A DNA stretch of 64,000 bases. Origin: Catonia carolina (lineage: Eukaryota; Arthropoda; Insecta; Hemiptera; Achilidae). The notes beneath the pieces were generated by a model that saw nothing but the letters and a program-made list of their open reading frames with translations, had not been told where the DNA came from and made no database searches. The translations under genes and the position numbers were made by a program. How positions within the stretch are numbered: the first letter of the stretch is position 1; each line of letters begins with the position of its first letter. Positions 10,873 to 22,837 of the stretch are shown in pieces. The stretch is taken from the NCBI GenBank assembly GCA_035578175.1, contig JAQMRL010000006.1, positions 68,950,001 to 69,014,000 on the forward strand, written 5' to 3'.

Positions 10873-11044
10873 GTAGATGCTTTTTGGTTGGCCTGGAATG
10901 CTGATAAGCTAACTCTTTAAACTCAGTGAGGAAGGCAAACTATAGTAAACCACGTCTCTCTTCGTTTTATTAATTAAGGCCTCTATAGGTTCAAATCAGC
11001 CTTTTAGCTGATGACCTAAACAAGGATAACACATTGAGACGATA

Positions 11045-12086
11045 AACTCATTTAAAACATCCCATACTTTCGTGACACCCAGTAGAACAAATGTGTCATT
11101 TATCAGTGTTCTAGTAATTTGAATTAATTAATATAATTAATTTTTTACGATTTTTCAACAACTTATATTTTTATTATCATTACAAAAGAACTTAAAACTT
11201 TAAAACAAAGAATTTTAGAACTATTCAATAAATGTTTTTGTTAATTTTCTTTTTATATTTTATTCTTTTGTAATAATAGGTTTTATTTTTCGTTAGGTTT
11301 GCTTGACAATTGATTTTTAGTTATGTAATGTTACACAATGGCTGATGTCAAGAAAGGAATGCTTTTTCGCGTGCTTAAAAACTATTGTTTTATTTGTATA
11401 ACCAACAAAAACATTAAAGTTTAATTGAATCGATAGTTTTAAAAAATAAAGTTTTTAAAAAAGTTGTGAAATTTTAAAAGAAAGTTAAGTCGGTCAAAAT
11501 ATTTAGTAGAGGAAATGTAGTTTCATTCTCTGTTGCTCACTGAATAAAAGTATTAAAATATTTTGCGTATTCGTGTTTTACGCTCTTCGCGTCTTTTTCA
11601 GTTCATCATCATCATCGTAATCATTTTCAATATTTTCATCGAACCCTTATTATATTCAATAATGTTATCGTCGGTTTTAGTTGGAAACATTCTTTTCCTA
11701 ATTTATTTTTAAGTTAAAGAAGATTTTTACTCATTATCTTTTTTACTAAAGAAAATGTGATAAGAGACACGGCAACCTTAGTACAATGTTATTTTTTGGA
11801 GTTCGGATTACGTGGGGTCCGGATTATCCAGATTTTCCTTTACTTTTTTTTATAATTTTTAATTAATGAAGCATTGACAACCGTAACATAAGATATGTTA
11901 ACTAAAGTTTGGTCATACACTGAATATCGATTGGACATTTGCCCAGCGATCAATGGTCCACACACTGAAATTTATTAATTATGTAAAAAAAAACTGAGAC
12001 GACAAATTCAATACATAAACAACAAAAATTTTAAGTATTTCTGTATTCATTTTATCCAAGTTTAAAACCCCACTATTCTTTTATTT
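11045..12086. other. AT-rich interval, no gene
   Basis: No coding region recognised. 11795-11845 (GGATTACGTGG, CCGGATTATCCAG) weakly resembles the pogo-like element at 55415 but is too short to call. Confidence 0.4.
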
Positions 12087-13185
12087 TTGTACAGTTCAAC
12101 AGCCGAAAGTCTGGTTTGAACCTCTAGAGCATGGGTCTCCAAACTACGGCCCGCGGGCCACATCCGGCTCGCGGAAAGCTATCATACTGAGAAAAAGTTT
12201 TTATTTGATAATATCTTTCCTTTTAAGCATTTTTACCATTAAATATGAGTACAGTAGTCGTCTCTCACTTGCCACTTCTTTTCTCAATAAGTGTAAAACT
12301 AGCTGTAAACAAGTAGTGATCAACCATTGTTTGACCCTAAATGGGCTGAAATTTTAAGCGGCAAACAAATGCAATATTCTCACTAAAAAAAATTGTTCCT
12401 TTTAAGCTTTACATTTGTTGTAAACTCCTGTATTGTCAAGTTTTCTTTCAAATTCAATGAAGTACATTTTGTAGTAAATTGAAAAGATTTGGTTTTGTAT
12501 CATCCTGTGTTTTCATTAAGCCTACTTGAAAACTCCTTTTACAGAACAAATATTATTTTATAGCAAATATAATTATTTGTTTGGTCACAGCTTTTTTTTA
12601 AAATCACGTAAAGAATTTTAGTTAGCCAACAACAAAGATATTATAAGGAAATATAGCAACTTAAAAACTAAGCAAGAAAATCTCAAAAACCACCACTGAG
12701 CTCTTAATTAGAAAAAACTTCGAGGGTGTATGGGGGGTGCTAGACTTTCTGCCCTGAAATATTGCTGGCCCGCCTTTCCTCCAAAAATTTACAATGTGGC
12801 CCTTGAGTAAAAAAGGTTGGAGACCCCTGCTAGAGGGTTTACTAAGTAAAAACGAGAAGTGAGGTGGTTTACAATTGCATTCCTCACTGAGTTAAAAGTA
12901 TATGCTTATCAGCATGCCAAGCCCTCTGAAAAACACCTACTTTCCACCCTGCAAATGTCACCTTCACTTCATTCACCACAGAGTCTGGTTTTATAGTGAA
13001 ATTCATTACTCTCAGAGGCGATAACTCTGATTAATGTCTCTTACACCTCTACCTCTTCTGTTCTTAAATAGTTCACTCATATAATTGGCTGACCATGTGA
13101 TAAGAAACAGAACTATTTTTTATAGCCCTAGAACCAACAGATCGAGTGCAAATAATTAAACACTCCACCTAACTGTTATGGGCAA
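12087..13185 (-). mobile_element. Sine-C copy with hAT insertion
   Basis: The two halves (12087-12129 and 12830-13185) match Sine-C. A hAT element occupies the CTCTAGAG palindrome near the Sine-C 3' hairpin. Confidence 0.8.
12130..12829. mobile_element. hAT non-autonomous element in Sine-C
   Basis: The termini CATGGGTCTCCAAAC and (reverse) CAGGGGTCTCCAACC are inverted. The left flank is CTCTAGAG (12122-12129); the right flank retains only CTAGAG. 700 bp, no transposase frame seen. Confidence 0.7.
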
Positions 13186-13188
13186 GCT

Positions 13189-13779
13189 GTAATGGTATTT
13201 TATTACGACCCTGTATTATGTTATCTTCTTATTTGATTACTTCAGTCTGTGTAACGTTTTAAATAGACCGGATGATTAAAGGTAGGCATTCAGCTAATTA
13301 AGAGAAGGTCAGATTTTACGATTACACTGGTTTTATTAATATACGTACCATTTTCACTTTCTCTCCAGTTTGTTTATTGGCTAAAACAGATTAGGAAAGG
13401 ATTAAAAATACCCTTGTTTCAACATTCTTATACGTTGCATGACCTCTAAAGAAAAACAAAAGTGACTTCTCTGTATCTATTGCGTATTTATACAAACGTA
13501 TTTATGAGTTTATACATCTTGCGACTTTCTTTATTCTTTTTATTAATTTCTTTAGCCCTGTACGTATATATAGGGAAGGAAAGTATTGTTTTCACTACAA
13601 ATACATGTTTTCATAGGTTGTTTTTATATTTACTTATTACTAAAAACAAATACAATGAATGAATTATCCTAACTTATTTGTTAATACCAGCGTAGGTCTA
13701 GCCTGTGCACGGGTATCAGTTGGTTTATATTCTTAAGCTTATTTATATATATACTAAATTTACATAAAAATTAAATAAA
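13189..13779. other. AT-rich interval, no gene
   Basis: About 13565-13610 matches a short stretch of the Rep-A hairpin end. No other feature is supported. Confidence 0.45.
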
Positions 13780-13916
13780 TCTGGTGGGAAACACTCACAC
13801 GACTTTCTCTTGTCAATGCAAATAATGAACAGTATAACCTAACATTAGTAATAAAACATTAGAAATAAATTTAAAAAAATTGATCTCAAAAACAAAACCT
13901 AATTTTAATTGAGTGA

Positions 13917-13949
<33 letters not shown>

Positions 13950-14744
13950 TCATGAGTGAATGATGCAAAATGAAAATCAATCTTAGTTTGGAGTAATAAT
14001 ACGGAAAATCACTTTTTGACGCTAAACTATGCTCTGTAAAGAAAAGTGCTTACAGTAAAACTTGTAGATCTTTTAATTTTCTATAAATTTGATTATATAC
14101 ACAGTTTTGTCGTAAAATGCATATTAAGGCTGAAATCTTAAAAAAATCAATTTTTTTACAGATTTTCATTAAAAAAAAACATAAATTGCTAGTAACCGCT
14201 AAACTAAGCGTTATACAAAAATGTTTGAAATAATAGTTGCAGGATTTTAAATTTTCTACAACTTTTATTATATACATTTTGCGGTAAAATGCACATTCAA
14301 GCGGCAATCTTAGAAAAAAACATGCTATTACGAGAAAACAGCCTCCCGAAGAATTTCAAAAGACATGACGCCTACCTTATCTTCTAGAGCATAGAAAATG
14401 ACGTAGTAAATGAGGTGATTTTTAAAAAAATCGTATGAGCCGTTTTTGAAAAAATCGCAAAAAAAGAAAAATGACACGAATAAAATACTACTTTCGGTTG
14501 ACCGATTTGATGAAAATGTTCGTGTCGGGTCCAGTAGTAGTATCTAACTGAATTTTCAAGTTCGTATAAGGTTCCGTTCTTTAGATATTCTGTTCACACA
14601 CACACGCGCGCACGCACGCACACACACACACAAAGAGAGACCAATCGCTAAAAACATGTAGATCCGGTGAAAACTCAATTCCGAAAAATTGACATGAAAA
14701 CAATACTTTTTTTCCTATATAATCGTATAGGCAAGAGAAAGTAA
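13780..14744 (+). mobile_element. Diverged Rep-A copy
   Basis: Full-length but degraded. It has an extra (GT)n tract at 13919-13949 in the head half, beside a repeated copy of CATGAGTGAATGA, in addition to the usual (CA)n tract near 14595-14632. Confidence 0.7.
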
Positions 14745-14846
14745 AAAATTAATTATTACTATTATACTAAGTTTAATAATAAAACTCAGTCCTTCTCGAA
14801 AATTCCTGAACACTCTTCCTTTTACATATTGTCACAATATATTTTT

Positions 14847-14970
14847 TCACTCTCTTCTCTTCATAGTTTTTATAACACCGTTCTGGATCATTCTCGTTTT
14901 CAGTCTAGCTGGAACCCACAGCCAAATCTTCTGTGCCAATCTGTCCTCCATTCTTTTCAGATGGCCGTAC
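14847..14970 (-). pseudogene. LINE reverse transcriptase tail fragment
   Basis: On the minus strand the frame reads YGHLKRMEDRLAQKIW... and stops at 14847-14849. The phrase GHLKRMEDxRL is the typical C-terminal end of LINE endonuclease-reverse transcriptases. Everything upstream is missing, so this is a 5'-truncated relic. The sequence just downstream on the minus strand (ATATTGTGACAATAT) also occurs near 60050, suggesting a second tail of the same family there. Confidence 0.65.
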
Positions 14971-15127
14971 TAGAATAATTGTTGTTGTTCAATTTTATCC
15001 ATTAATAAGATCTTGAATAAATAGTAAGTATATTTGAGATCCTATCAAACAATTCAATACTGAACTTTTAATTTATCTTCGTTAATGTTTAAATCAACAA
15101 CCGAAATGCTGGTTTGATCCTCTAAAG

Positions 15128-16327
15128 CAGTGTTTCCCAAACTTTTTTTCTAGCAGCACACTACAAAAAAATCTGGTGTGAAACACTCACACAACTTTCT
15201 CTTGCCAATGCAAATAATTAACAATAAACCTAACATTAGTATTAAAACATTAGAAATGAACAAAAACTAACCTCAAAAACATAACCTTATTTTAATCATG
15301 AGTGAATGACGCAAAATGACAATCGAACTCAGTTTGGCTTAAAAATACGGAAAATCACGCTTTCACGCTAAACTAGGCTCTGTAGAGAAAAATGCTCTAA
15401 ACAAAAGTTGTAGATCTTTTAATTTTCTATAAATTTAATTATATACACTTTTGTAGTAAAATGCATACTAAGACCGAAATGTTAAAACAATCGATTTTTC
15501 TCACGTTTTCGTGAGAAAAAAAACAGAAAATCGCAAATTACCGCTAAACTAAGCGTTATACAAAAAAATGTTTGAAACAGAAGTTGTAGGTTTTTAAATT
15601 CTCTACAACTTTTATTATATAAGGTTTTGCGCTAAAATTTATATTAAAGCCGTAATCTTAAAAAAACAACGTTTTTACGTGAAAACAGCCTCACCGAGAA
15701 TTTCAGCAAACATGGCGCCTACCCTATCTTGTAGAGAATAAAAAATTGAGTAAAATAGGCGATTTTTAAAAAAATCGTAGGACCAGTTTTTGAGAAAATC
15801 GCAAAAAACTGAAAAAGTATACGAATAAACTACTACTTCCGGTTGACCGATTTTGATGAAAATGTTCGTGTCGCGTCCGGTAGTGGTATGTAACTTAAGT
15901 TTCAAGTTTCAAGTTCGTAAGATGTTCCGTTCTTGAGATATTCTGTTCACACACAGACACACACACACAGACCAATCGCTAAAAACATGTTTTTTGGGTT
16001 CAGGGGGTCTGGAAACGTATAGATCCGGTGAAAACTCGATTTCGAAAAATCGACATGAAAACAATACTTTCCTTCTTATATATTCATATAGGCAAGAGAA
16101 AGTAAAAAACGGCCAATAGCCGCGGCACCCCTATTACTTTATGCCATTGATTATACTTAAGTACTTGATACAAACGTACTTACGAGTATATCATACTTAT
16201 ACATACTTACTTATAGTCATCGGCTAGGCATTATTTTTTTGGACCGTTAAAATTTAATTTAATTTATTTTCCTTGAGTTCCGCGGCTCACTTGGCCGGCC
16301 TCGCGGCACACAGTTTGGGAACCTCTG
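15128..16327. mobile_element. hAT element in Sine-C, holding Rep-A
   Basis: The termini CAGTGTTTCCCAAAC and (reverse) CAGAGGTTCCCAAAC are flanked by CTCTAAAG (15120-15127) and CTCTAGAG (16328-16335). Removing the nested Rep-A leaves only about 260 bp, so this is a short MITE-type hAT. Confidence 0.8.
15172..16105 (+). mobile_element. Rep-A copy nested in hAT
   Basis: Young copy with a short (CA)n tract. It interrupts the hAT after CACACTACAAAAAAA, and hAT sequence resumes at about 16107. Confidence 0.8.
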
Positions 16328-16435
16328 CTCTAGAGGCTTTACTATGTAAAACGAGGAGAAAGGTAGTTTATAATTGCCTTTCTCACTGAAAGGAAAAGCA
16401 TGTTTATCAGCATGCCAGGCCCTCTAAAAAATCTA

Positions 16436-16783
16436 CAGTTCAGCCGTTCTTAGTTTACTCCTTTTGTCAACAAACAAAAGCCACCTACTACAGGGTGCAC
16501 GCTAAAGTCTGCGACTTTACGGGTGTCGTATTCCCATTAAGTTAACAATTTTTTAAATTATAAGTAGGCCTACTTAAACTACTTAAAATATCTGTCATGA
16601 TATGATGTAGGCCTAACAATTTCATTTATAAAAATACTTTTGAAAAGTATTTTGAATTTAAATACTTTTGAAAGTATTTTGTTGTTACGTTTTAATCAGC
16701 GTGCAGACATTTTGATATAATGCGCATGCTCAGTGACGTCATTATTTGTTTACATTAGGAGCAAACTAAGAGAGGCTGGACTG
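16436..16783. mobile_element. Mite-D copy 2
   Basis: TA-flanked with the same termini as copy 1. The conserved TGACGTCA lies at 16734-16741. It is inserted in Sine-C. Confidence 0.85.
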
Positions 16784-16903
16784 TACATTCCCTCCTGCAA
16801 ATGACACCTTCACTTCATTCAACACAGAGTGCGGCTGTATAATGATGAAATTCATTACTCACAGAGGAGATAACTATGACTAGTATCTTTTACATTTACA
16901 CCT

Positions 16904-17551
16904 GAATCCTGAATCCTGGTTGAGAGGGCTAAGAAGCCCTATGATGGCGACATCGTGTTAAGGAACACCTGGTCGCTCGGGGAACAATATAACAGAATAA
17001 TTGCAACCTCAAGAAATTTAGGGGGAATTTTATAGTTTAAATAGGAAATAGGATTCTGGTTCGTGGGACATTGGAACTGGGACTTGAAAGGGGGTAATTT
17101 ATTTTTAGAAGTTATTTGTGGAAAATTTAAATTAAGGGACAAGTGGATTTAAGAGCGGCTCTTTTATTTTTCAGTAGCCTTTTTTCAGTTTTGTGGGAGG
17201 CCTATTATCTTGGTGAGGGGAAGGCATGCATTTTACTGAACGTGGACTAAAGGTAAGGTAGGGGTTAGTTTATGATTTCAGGGGAGACGGAAAGGGTAGA
17301 GTTTGGCATAATCACCGGCCTTTTTATCTTCTGAGTGTTTATTAATTTAAAATGGCGGCTCTTTTCACTCTTTAGTGCTCTTTAGTAGCTCTTTAGTGGA
17401 GTGATTATGCATAGGAACATGGGGACAACTACCAACTGGGGGGAGTGAGTCATACAAGTAGGAGGGGCATGGGCAAATAAGAGGAATACAGGGCAGAATA
17501 AAAATGTGGCAACTCTAAATTTTGTTAAGTGGGTCATACTAAAATTTATAT
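16904..17551. mobile_element. Orphan 648-bp insertion with 10-bp TSD
   Basis: The exact duplication ATTTACACCT (16894-16903, 17552-17561) lies inside the Sine-C copy, so the boundaries are firm. The insert has no inverted termini and no poly(A) tail. It begins with a short direct repeat (GAATCCT twice). I recognise no protein in it. Confidence 0.65.
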
Positions 17552-17707
17552 AATTTACACCTCTACTGTTCTTATAATGCTTCTGTCATATAATTGGGTA
17601 ACCATATTATAAGAAACAGAACTATTTTTTGTAGCCCTGGAATTATCAGATCGAGTGCAAATAATTTAACACTGCATCTCCTTCTTGTGGGCAATAGTTT
17701 ATCTATG

Positions 17708-18101
17708 TTGTTGTTTAGGTCAACAGCCAAAAGGCTGGTTTGAACCTCTAGAGGTTTCACTAAGTAAAACGAGGAGTGAGGTGGTTTACCATTGCCTTCC
17801 TCACTGAGTGGAAACGTACGCTTATCAGCATGCCGGGCCCTCTGAAAAGCACATATTTTCCACTCTGTAAATGACAACTTCACTTCATTCACCACAGGGT
17901 CTGGCTGTACAATGAAATTCATTACTTTCAGAGAAGATAACTCTGATTAGTGTCTTTTACACCTCTACCTCTTCTGTTCTTAAATGATTCAGTCATTTAA
18001 TTGACTGACCATGTGATAAGAAACAGAACTATTTATTTTAGCCCTGCAACGAACAGATTGAGTGTAAATAATTTGACACTCCACCTGTCTGTTATGGGCA
18101 G
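17708..18101 (-). mobile_element. Sine-C copy with 12-bp TSD
   Basis: A 394-bp near-full-length copy flanked by the exact duplication AGTTTATCTATG (17696-17707, 18102-18113). It holds part of the shared Sine-C reading frame. Confidence 0.85.
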
Positions 18102-18113
18102 AGTTTATCTATG

Positions 18114-18791
18114 TAGATTTTTTTTTAGTTTACTTATAAATATAACGAGTACCAATGTAATCAACTGAACCGCAGATATTAATGTTTCTATTAACGCCAT
18201 AAAGTTTTACAAAAACTAGTTGATTTATGTAGGCCTAAAACTAATTAAGAGAAGGTCAAATTTAATGATTACACTATTTATGAATCAATAAAATTTTATA
18301 CAAAAATCTTATCCGTTTATTTATAAAACACTATAAATATCCGATGTAATAATCAATTTGTAGTTCCTTTAGTAATACAGATATAGCCCTTTAGGTAAAT
18401 CCTATAGACCTTGGCCTTTTCGGTAATTAAATTAGTTAAAATAAAATACAAACTTGATCCGTTATCGTCATTTTTGTAAGATACTACTTTTAAAATAGAT
18501 TTATGTTTCACAAGTTTTATGTTCATTTTTAAATTTTTATTGGTTTATTTTTTTTAATTTAAAAATTGGCAATTCCTCTAAAATTACTGTTATATAAGCC
18601 CTTAATACCACTTAACCCTTAACATTTTAACTCAACACCTTAACATGTTATTTAAGCCCTTACATAAGCAAATGTGGATGTACGGTTGTCAGATCTGTGG
18701 TTCATCAAAACCATCAGTCATAACTAAATTTCAATGGTTTTAATCAAAATTGCTTCATACGCTAGTCAATGCTCCATTTTTGGTGTCCAAT
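18114..18791. other. AT-rich interval, no gene
   Basis: Contains a loose run of CTTAAC-like words at about 18600-18670. Nothing else is supported. Confidence 0.45.
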
Positions 18792-18804
18792 TACACTCGG
18801 ACCT

Positions 18805-19198
18805 GTTGTTGTTTAGGTTAACAGCCGAAAGGCTGGTTTGAACCTGTAGAGGTTTTACTAAGTAAAAACGAGGAGTAAGGTGGTTTACCATTGCTTTCCT
18901 CACTGAGTTGAAAGAGTATGCTTATCAGCATGCCAGGCCCTCCGAAAAGCACTCACTTTCCACCCTGAAAATGACACCTTCACTTCATTTACCACAGGGT
19001 CTGGCTGCATAGTGAAATTCATTACTCTCAGAGGAGATAACTCTGACTAGTGTCTTTTACACCTCTACCTCTTCTGTTCTTAAATAGTTCAGTCATATAA
19101 GTAGCTGACTATGTGATAACAAACAAACTATTTTTTTAGCCCTGGACCAAACTGACAGAGTGCAATTAAAATAACACTCCACCTACCCGTTTTGGGCA
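18805..19198 (-). mobile_element. Sine-C copy with 13-bp TSD
   Basis: A 394-bp copy flanked by the exact duplication TACACTCGGACCT (18792-18804, 19199-19211). This copy best defines the ends of the family. Confidence 0.88.
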
Positions 19199-19211
19199 TA
19201 CACTCGGACCT

Positions 19212-19739
19212 AAAAATCCAATTTATTAATGACACCATACACACAAAGTGTATCAAGGCTTTAAATTAAAATTACATAACAACACCATTCAATTGATTCG
19301 TAACTAAGTTCTCCACATTTACCAGGAAATTCGTATCGTCGGCCCAACAGGAGGTGCAGCAGAGACTTGGGTTAACTTAATTTAATACAGTCCAAATTTA
19401 ATCAAACCTAATAAAAACATAAAAATGTAAATAAAATTACTTTAATTAATTAAATAGTTTTAATGATTAAATTATGAAAAGTTAACTTTAGTAATTAACA
19501 GTGGGAGTCTTCCTTTAAAGTCTTATGTCATGTTTGCAAATTATATTGTATACTGGTTGTGCAAACCCGTAAAGGTTGAAGCCTACATAAGAAAAAAAAT
19601 ATTATTAAAGTGAAAAACGTTTCTCTGTTTTTTAGCATTTTTCTGTCCAGATCATTTTAGATTAGTCAACTTTATAAAATTATTCAGAAAGATAGTTTTG
19701 TCATCTCATGTTTTCTTATCTTGTGGTTTTCCCTACAGT
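19212..19739. other. AT-rich interval, no gene
   Basis: No feature recognised. Confidence 0.4.
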
Positions 19740-20698
19740 TCAAGATCCAAAATAAAAGATAAAGATAATGGGATATAAAATAGGAATAATAAAAAAAAAC
19801 TTAGGTCTTATATAAAAGCGTATTTGTACAAAGAAAGTTATTTAAACTTAAAAAAAGAAAGTTATTTAGTTATTTAAAGTTATTTAAGAAAGTTATTTTT
19901 GTTTAAACAAAATCGTACAAGCCTTTTTATTACAAAAATTAAAAACAACACTAATAAATTCCTACTTTCGATTGCCCGATTTTGATTAAAATATTTGTGT
20001 ACACACACACACACACACACACACATATCAATCATTAAAAATCTTATATTTTAGACTAACGGAACATGAAAAAATGTGTATTTCCTGTGAAAACTCGATT
20101 TTAGAAAATCTACATGAAACATGACTTTCCTTGGGCCTACCTTTCATATTTCCTCCGTATACGACAATTTTAGACCACGTGAGGTGACTTAAAACGTTTC
20201 TGGAAGCTCTTTTTGCAGTCCACATTCTAAGCATTCGCTCACTGTAGACTTTTCACCTTTCTTCTATCCGCCTAGTGTTTAGTTTTGCTTTCTTTTCATG
20301 AAAGCCCTTAAAATCCGTAATTAGTTGTTTGAATTTGGTTCGGTTAATTAATTTTTCTCGGTTCATTCCTCTTTTCTCAATATATATTCTGACTTCTTTA
20401 AAACATTTATCCGACACCTTTGGTCGATGTAGTGTCTTAAAAATTTGTTTTGTCAATCGGTTGTCATCCATTTTAAACAGAAGTCTCTAAAATTTTAGTC
20501 TTGGTTTTCCAATCGTTCATTTCCGTTGTTCAGCTGTTCTTCTCGACTTCGTAACCTATATTGTCCGTCTGCTATCTTCAGGCCTGATATTTTGCGGAGA
20601 ATCTTTCTCTAAAATTTCTCTGCTTCTTTTAGACAAGCCTTTCCGGTCATTCTAAGGCACTAGCCTGTGTACATATTACAGGGCAAGAAAAAGTAAAA
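19740..20698 (+). repeat. Decayed Rep-A copy with LINE relic inside
   Basis: The Rep-A 3' half is recognisable at about 19960-20130 (with a (CA)n tract near 20000). The terminal GGGCAAGAAAAAGTAAAA lies at 20680-20697. LINE coding sequence lies between the hairpin and the terminus. Confidence 0.55.
20253..20655 (-). pseudogene. LINE C-terminal relic
   Basis: On the minus strand ...KILRKISGLKIADGQYRLRS... is followed in a second segment by MDDNRLTKQIFKTLHRPKVS..., matching in order the closing part of LINE reverse transcriptases (RMDDNRLTKQI). The two parts are separated by an in-frame stop (about 20500). This is a relic, not a functional gene. Sequence to 20130 may belong to the same insertion. 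Confidence 0.6.
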
Positions 20699-20699
20699 A

Positions 20700-21250
20700 C
20701 CATCGGAATTTTAAATAGATAAACCGCTTTTATTAGTTTACTAAGACACAGTGTCAATAAAAACAAATAAATATCAGTAGTTTTATAATTTATAATACTA
20801 AATATGAGAAGATTTCACAAAAAACAAAATATAATCCCAAATGTCCTAACATCAGACATGTCCTTGAACTTCTTTCTATTAGCCTACTGTTTAAAAACTT
20901 GTAAAATTACAATTTAATCGACATTTTTTAATTCTTAGGATCTCATAATCTACTTAAGTTTGTATCCGTACATACTCTTTCATACTATGAATAATTTATT
21001 ATTCAAAGGTTTCTTTGTTCTTTAAAAAGACCGGTTAAAAAATTCAAGGCGTGAGAATTAACTTAGATGCTATCACTTCAGTTAATTACTCTCCTAGTGT
21101 TGCAGATGTATCAATTCGGTTACGCAATTCACTCACAAAATTTCGCAAAATCAAATTAAAACTTATGTCGACATAATCTCAGCTATTTTAGTTTTGTTTT
21201 TTTTTTGCAATAAAGAAATAGGAGTTTATTTAAATAGTGTACCGTTCTTA
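20700..21250. other. AT-rich interval, no gene
   Basis: No feature recognised. Confidence 0.4.
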
Positions 21251-21252
21251 TA

Positions 21253-22144
21253 CAGGTGATTCACGAAGATATGCAAAAACTTTGGGAGCTCATTGTACAT
21301 GTAAAAATAATGAAAAAAGTTTATATAAAAATGTTTATATAAACATGGGTCCGGAAATGCTTCGTTTCCGAGTTACGGCTAGCGAAAGTTTCGCCTGGAT
21401 TTCAGCTCACCAGGTGAAATGAGGTCTTCCTGAAATTCTGGTAAGGTAGATTAAGGGGCGAATTAAATCATTTCTTATGGTTTTTGACCTGATAAATTGA
21501 ATAAAACAGGTCCCAGAACTGTAAGTTAAATAGTTTTCAAGAAAACCAGTGTCAAATGCAAAAAATGGAGTGAAAACACATTTTTTCATCATAGGGCAAG
21601 AATAACTTTGTTATTTCACCAAGAAACAGTTAAAATTTTTGAAAAAAAAACATGTAGAAAATTTTATTCTGAACAAACCAGTGTAAATAAAGTACACAGA
21701 AAGCGAAAAGATGTTTGATTAAATGAATTTTTATTCATAACTGTACAGGGTAAAATTAACCGGAAAAACAAAGATGAAAAAATGTGTTTTTTTCCACACC
21801 ATTTTTTGCATTTCACACTGGTTTTCTCAAAAACTATTTAACTTACAGTTCTGGGACCTATTTTATTCAATTTATCAGGTCAAAAACCATAAGAAATGAT
21901 TGAATTCGGCCCTTAATGTACCTTACCAGAATTTCAGGAAGACCACCTGAAACCCCCAACTTATAATACTAAATATGACCGGAAGATCATTTCACCTGGT
22001 GAGCTGAAATCAGGGAGAATTCTTTCGCTAGCCTTAACTCGGTAACGAGGCATTTCCGAACCCATGTTTGTATAAACATTTTTCATTATTTTTACATGTA
22101 CAATGAGCTCCCAAAGTTTCTGCATATCTTCGTGAATCACCCTG
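21253..22144. mobile_element. Mite-B palindromic element 1
   Basis: CAGGTGATTCACGAAG at the left and its reverse complement CTTCGTGAATCACCCTG at the right, with TA outside both ends. Inverted pairing continues far inward, through CCAGGTGAAAT and ACTATTTAACTTACAG, so most of the 892 bp is one imperfect palindrome. Non-coding, DNA-transposon-like. Confidence 0.85.
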
Positions 22145-22215
22145 TATATTATTACTGGCTGTAAAAATAAATATAATGTTTTAAGACTTTTTACTTTCTC
22201 TTGCCTAACATAAAT

Positions 22216-22545
22216 ATTGTTGTTTAGTTCATCGGTCGAAAGGCTGGTGAACTTCTACTAGAGGCTTTACTAAGTAAAACAAGGAGATGGGTTACCAATG
22301 CCTTCCTCACTGAGTAGAAAAATATGCTTATCAACATTCCTGGCTCTCTGAAAAGTGTCACTTCCACCCTGCAAATGACACCGTCACTTCATTCACCGCA
22401 GGGTCTGGCTGTATAATGAAATTCATTACTCTCGGAGAGATAATTCTGACTAGTGTCTTTTACACCTCAACCTGTTCTGTTCTTAAATGCTTCAGTCATA
22501 TAATTGGTTGACTATGTGATAAAAAACAGAACAATTTTTTGTAAG
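22216..22545 (-). mobile_element. Sine-C copy, 5'-truncated
   Basis: Matches Sine-C from its TTGTTGTTTAG end to about the first 60 bases of the sense strand, which are missing. Confidence 0.75.
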
Positions 22546-22837
22546 TTAATTTACATAAGTTACACCTTACTTTAAGTTACGTACAATATTTATTTCATAA
22601 ATATAGCACCGGGTTACTGAGCTTCGACTGGTTGCAGATTATATGATAGATTTCCGAAAAAAATGTTAATAGAATGGGTTGATAATAGATAAGTCTTTGA
22701 AGAAGTCCTGACGTAGTGTTTACATATAAAATACCGTGTATTTGTTTACTATATCATTTTTTATTGTTTACTACAACTGTACTCAGCCTATTGTTCTAAT
22801 TATATTTCTTAATTTACCGGGTTAACAATTTTTTGCC
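22546..22837. other. AT-rich interval, no gene
   Basis: No feature recognised. Confidence 0.4.

Larger units (their letters stand above)
9390..11031 (+). mobile_element. Sine-C copy, interrupted
   Basis: Sine-C runs 9390-9643 and 10873-11031 and is flanked by imperfect 10-bp TSDs (CACTGAGACG at 9380-9389, CATTGAGACG at 11032-11041). The 1.2-kb interruption is a TIR element that itself holds a LINE derivative, giving a three-level nest. Confidence 0.75.
15083..17695 (-). mobile_element. Sine-C copy carrying three insertions
   Basis: Sine-C segments are 15083-15127, 16328-16435, 16784-16903 and 17552-17695. They are separated by a hAT (itself holding Rep-A), Mite-D copy 2 and an orphan 648-bp insertion. 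Each insertion has its own target duplication, which fixes the boundaries. Confidence 0.8.

Noticed and set aside
18600..18670. CTTAAC-like words resembling telomeric repeats
   Set aside because: Irregular spacing and no TTAGG array; chance in AT-rich DNA.
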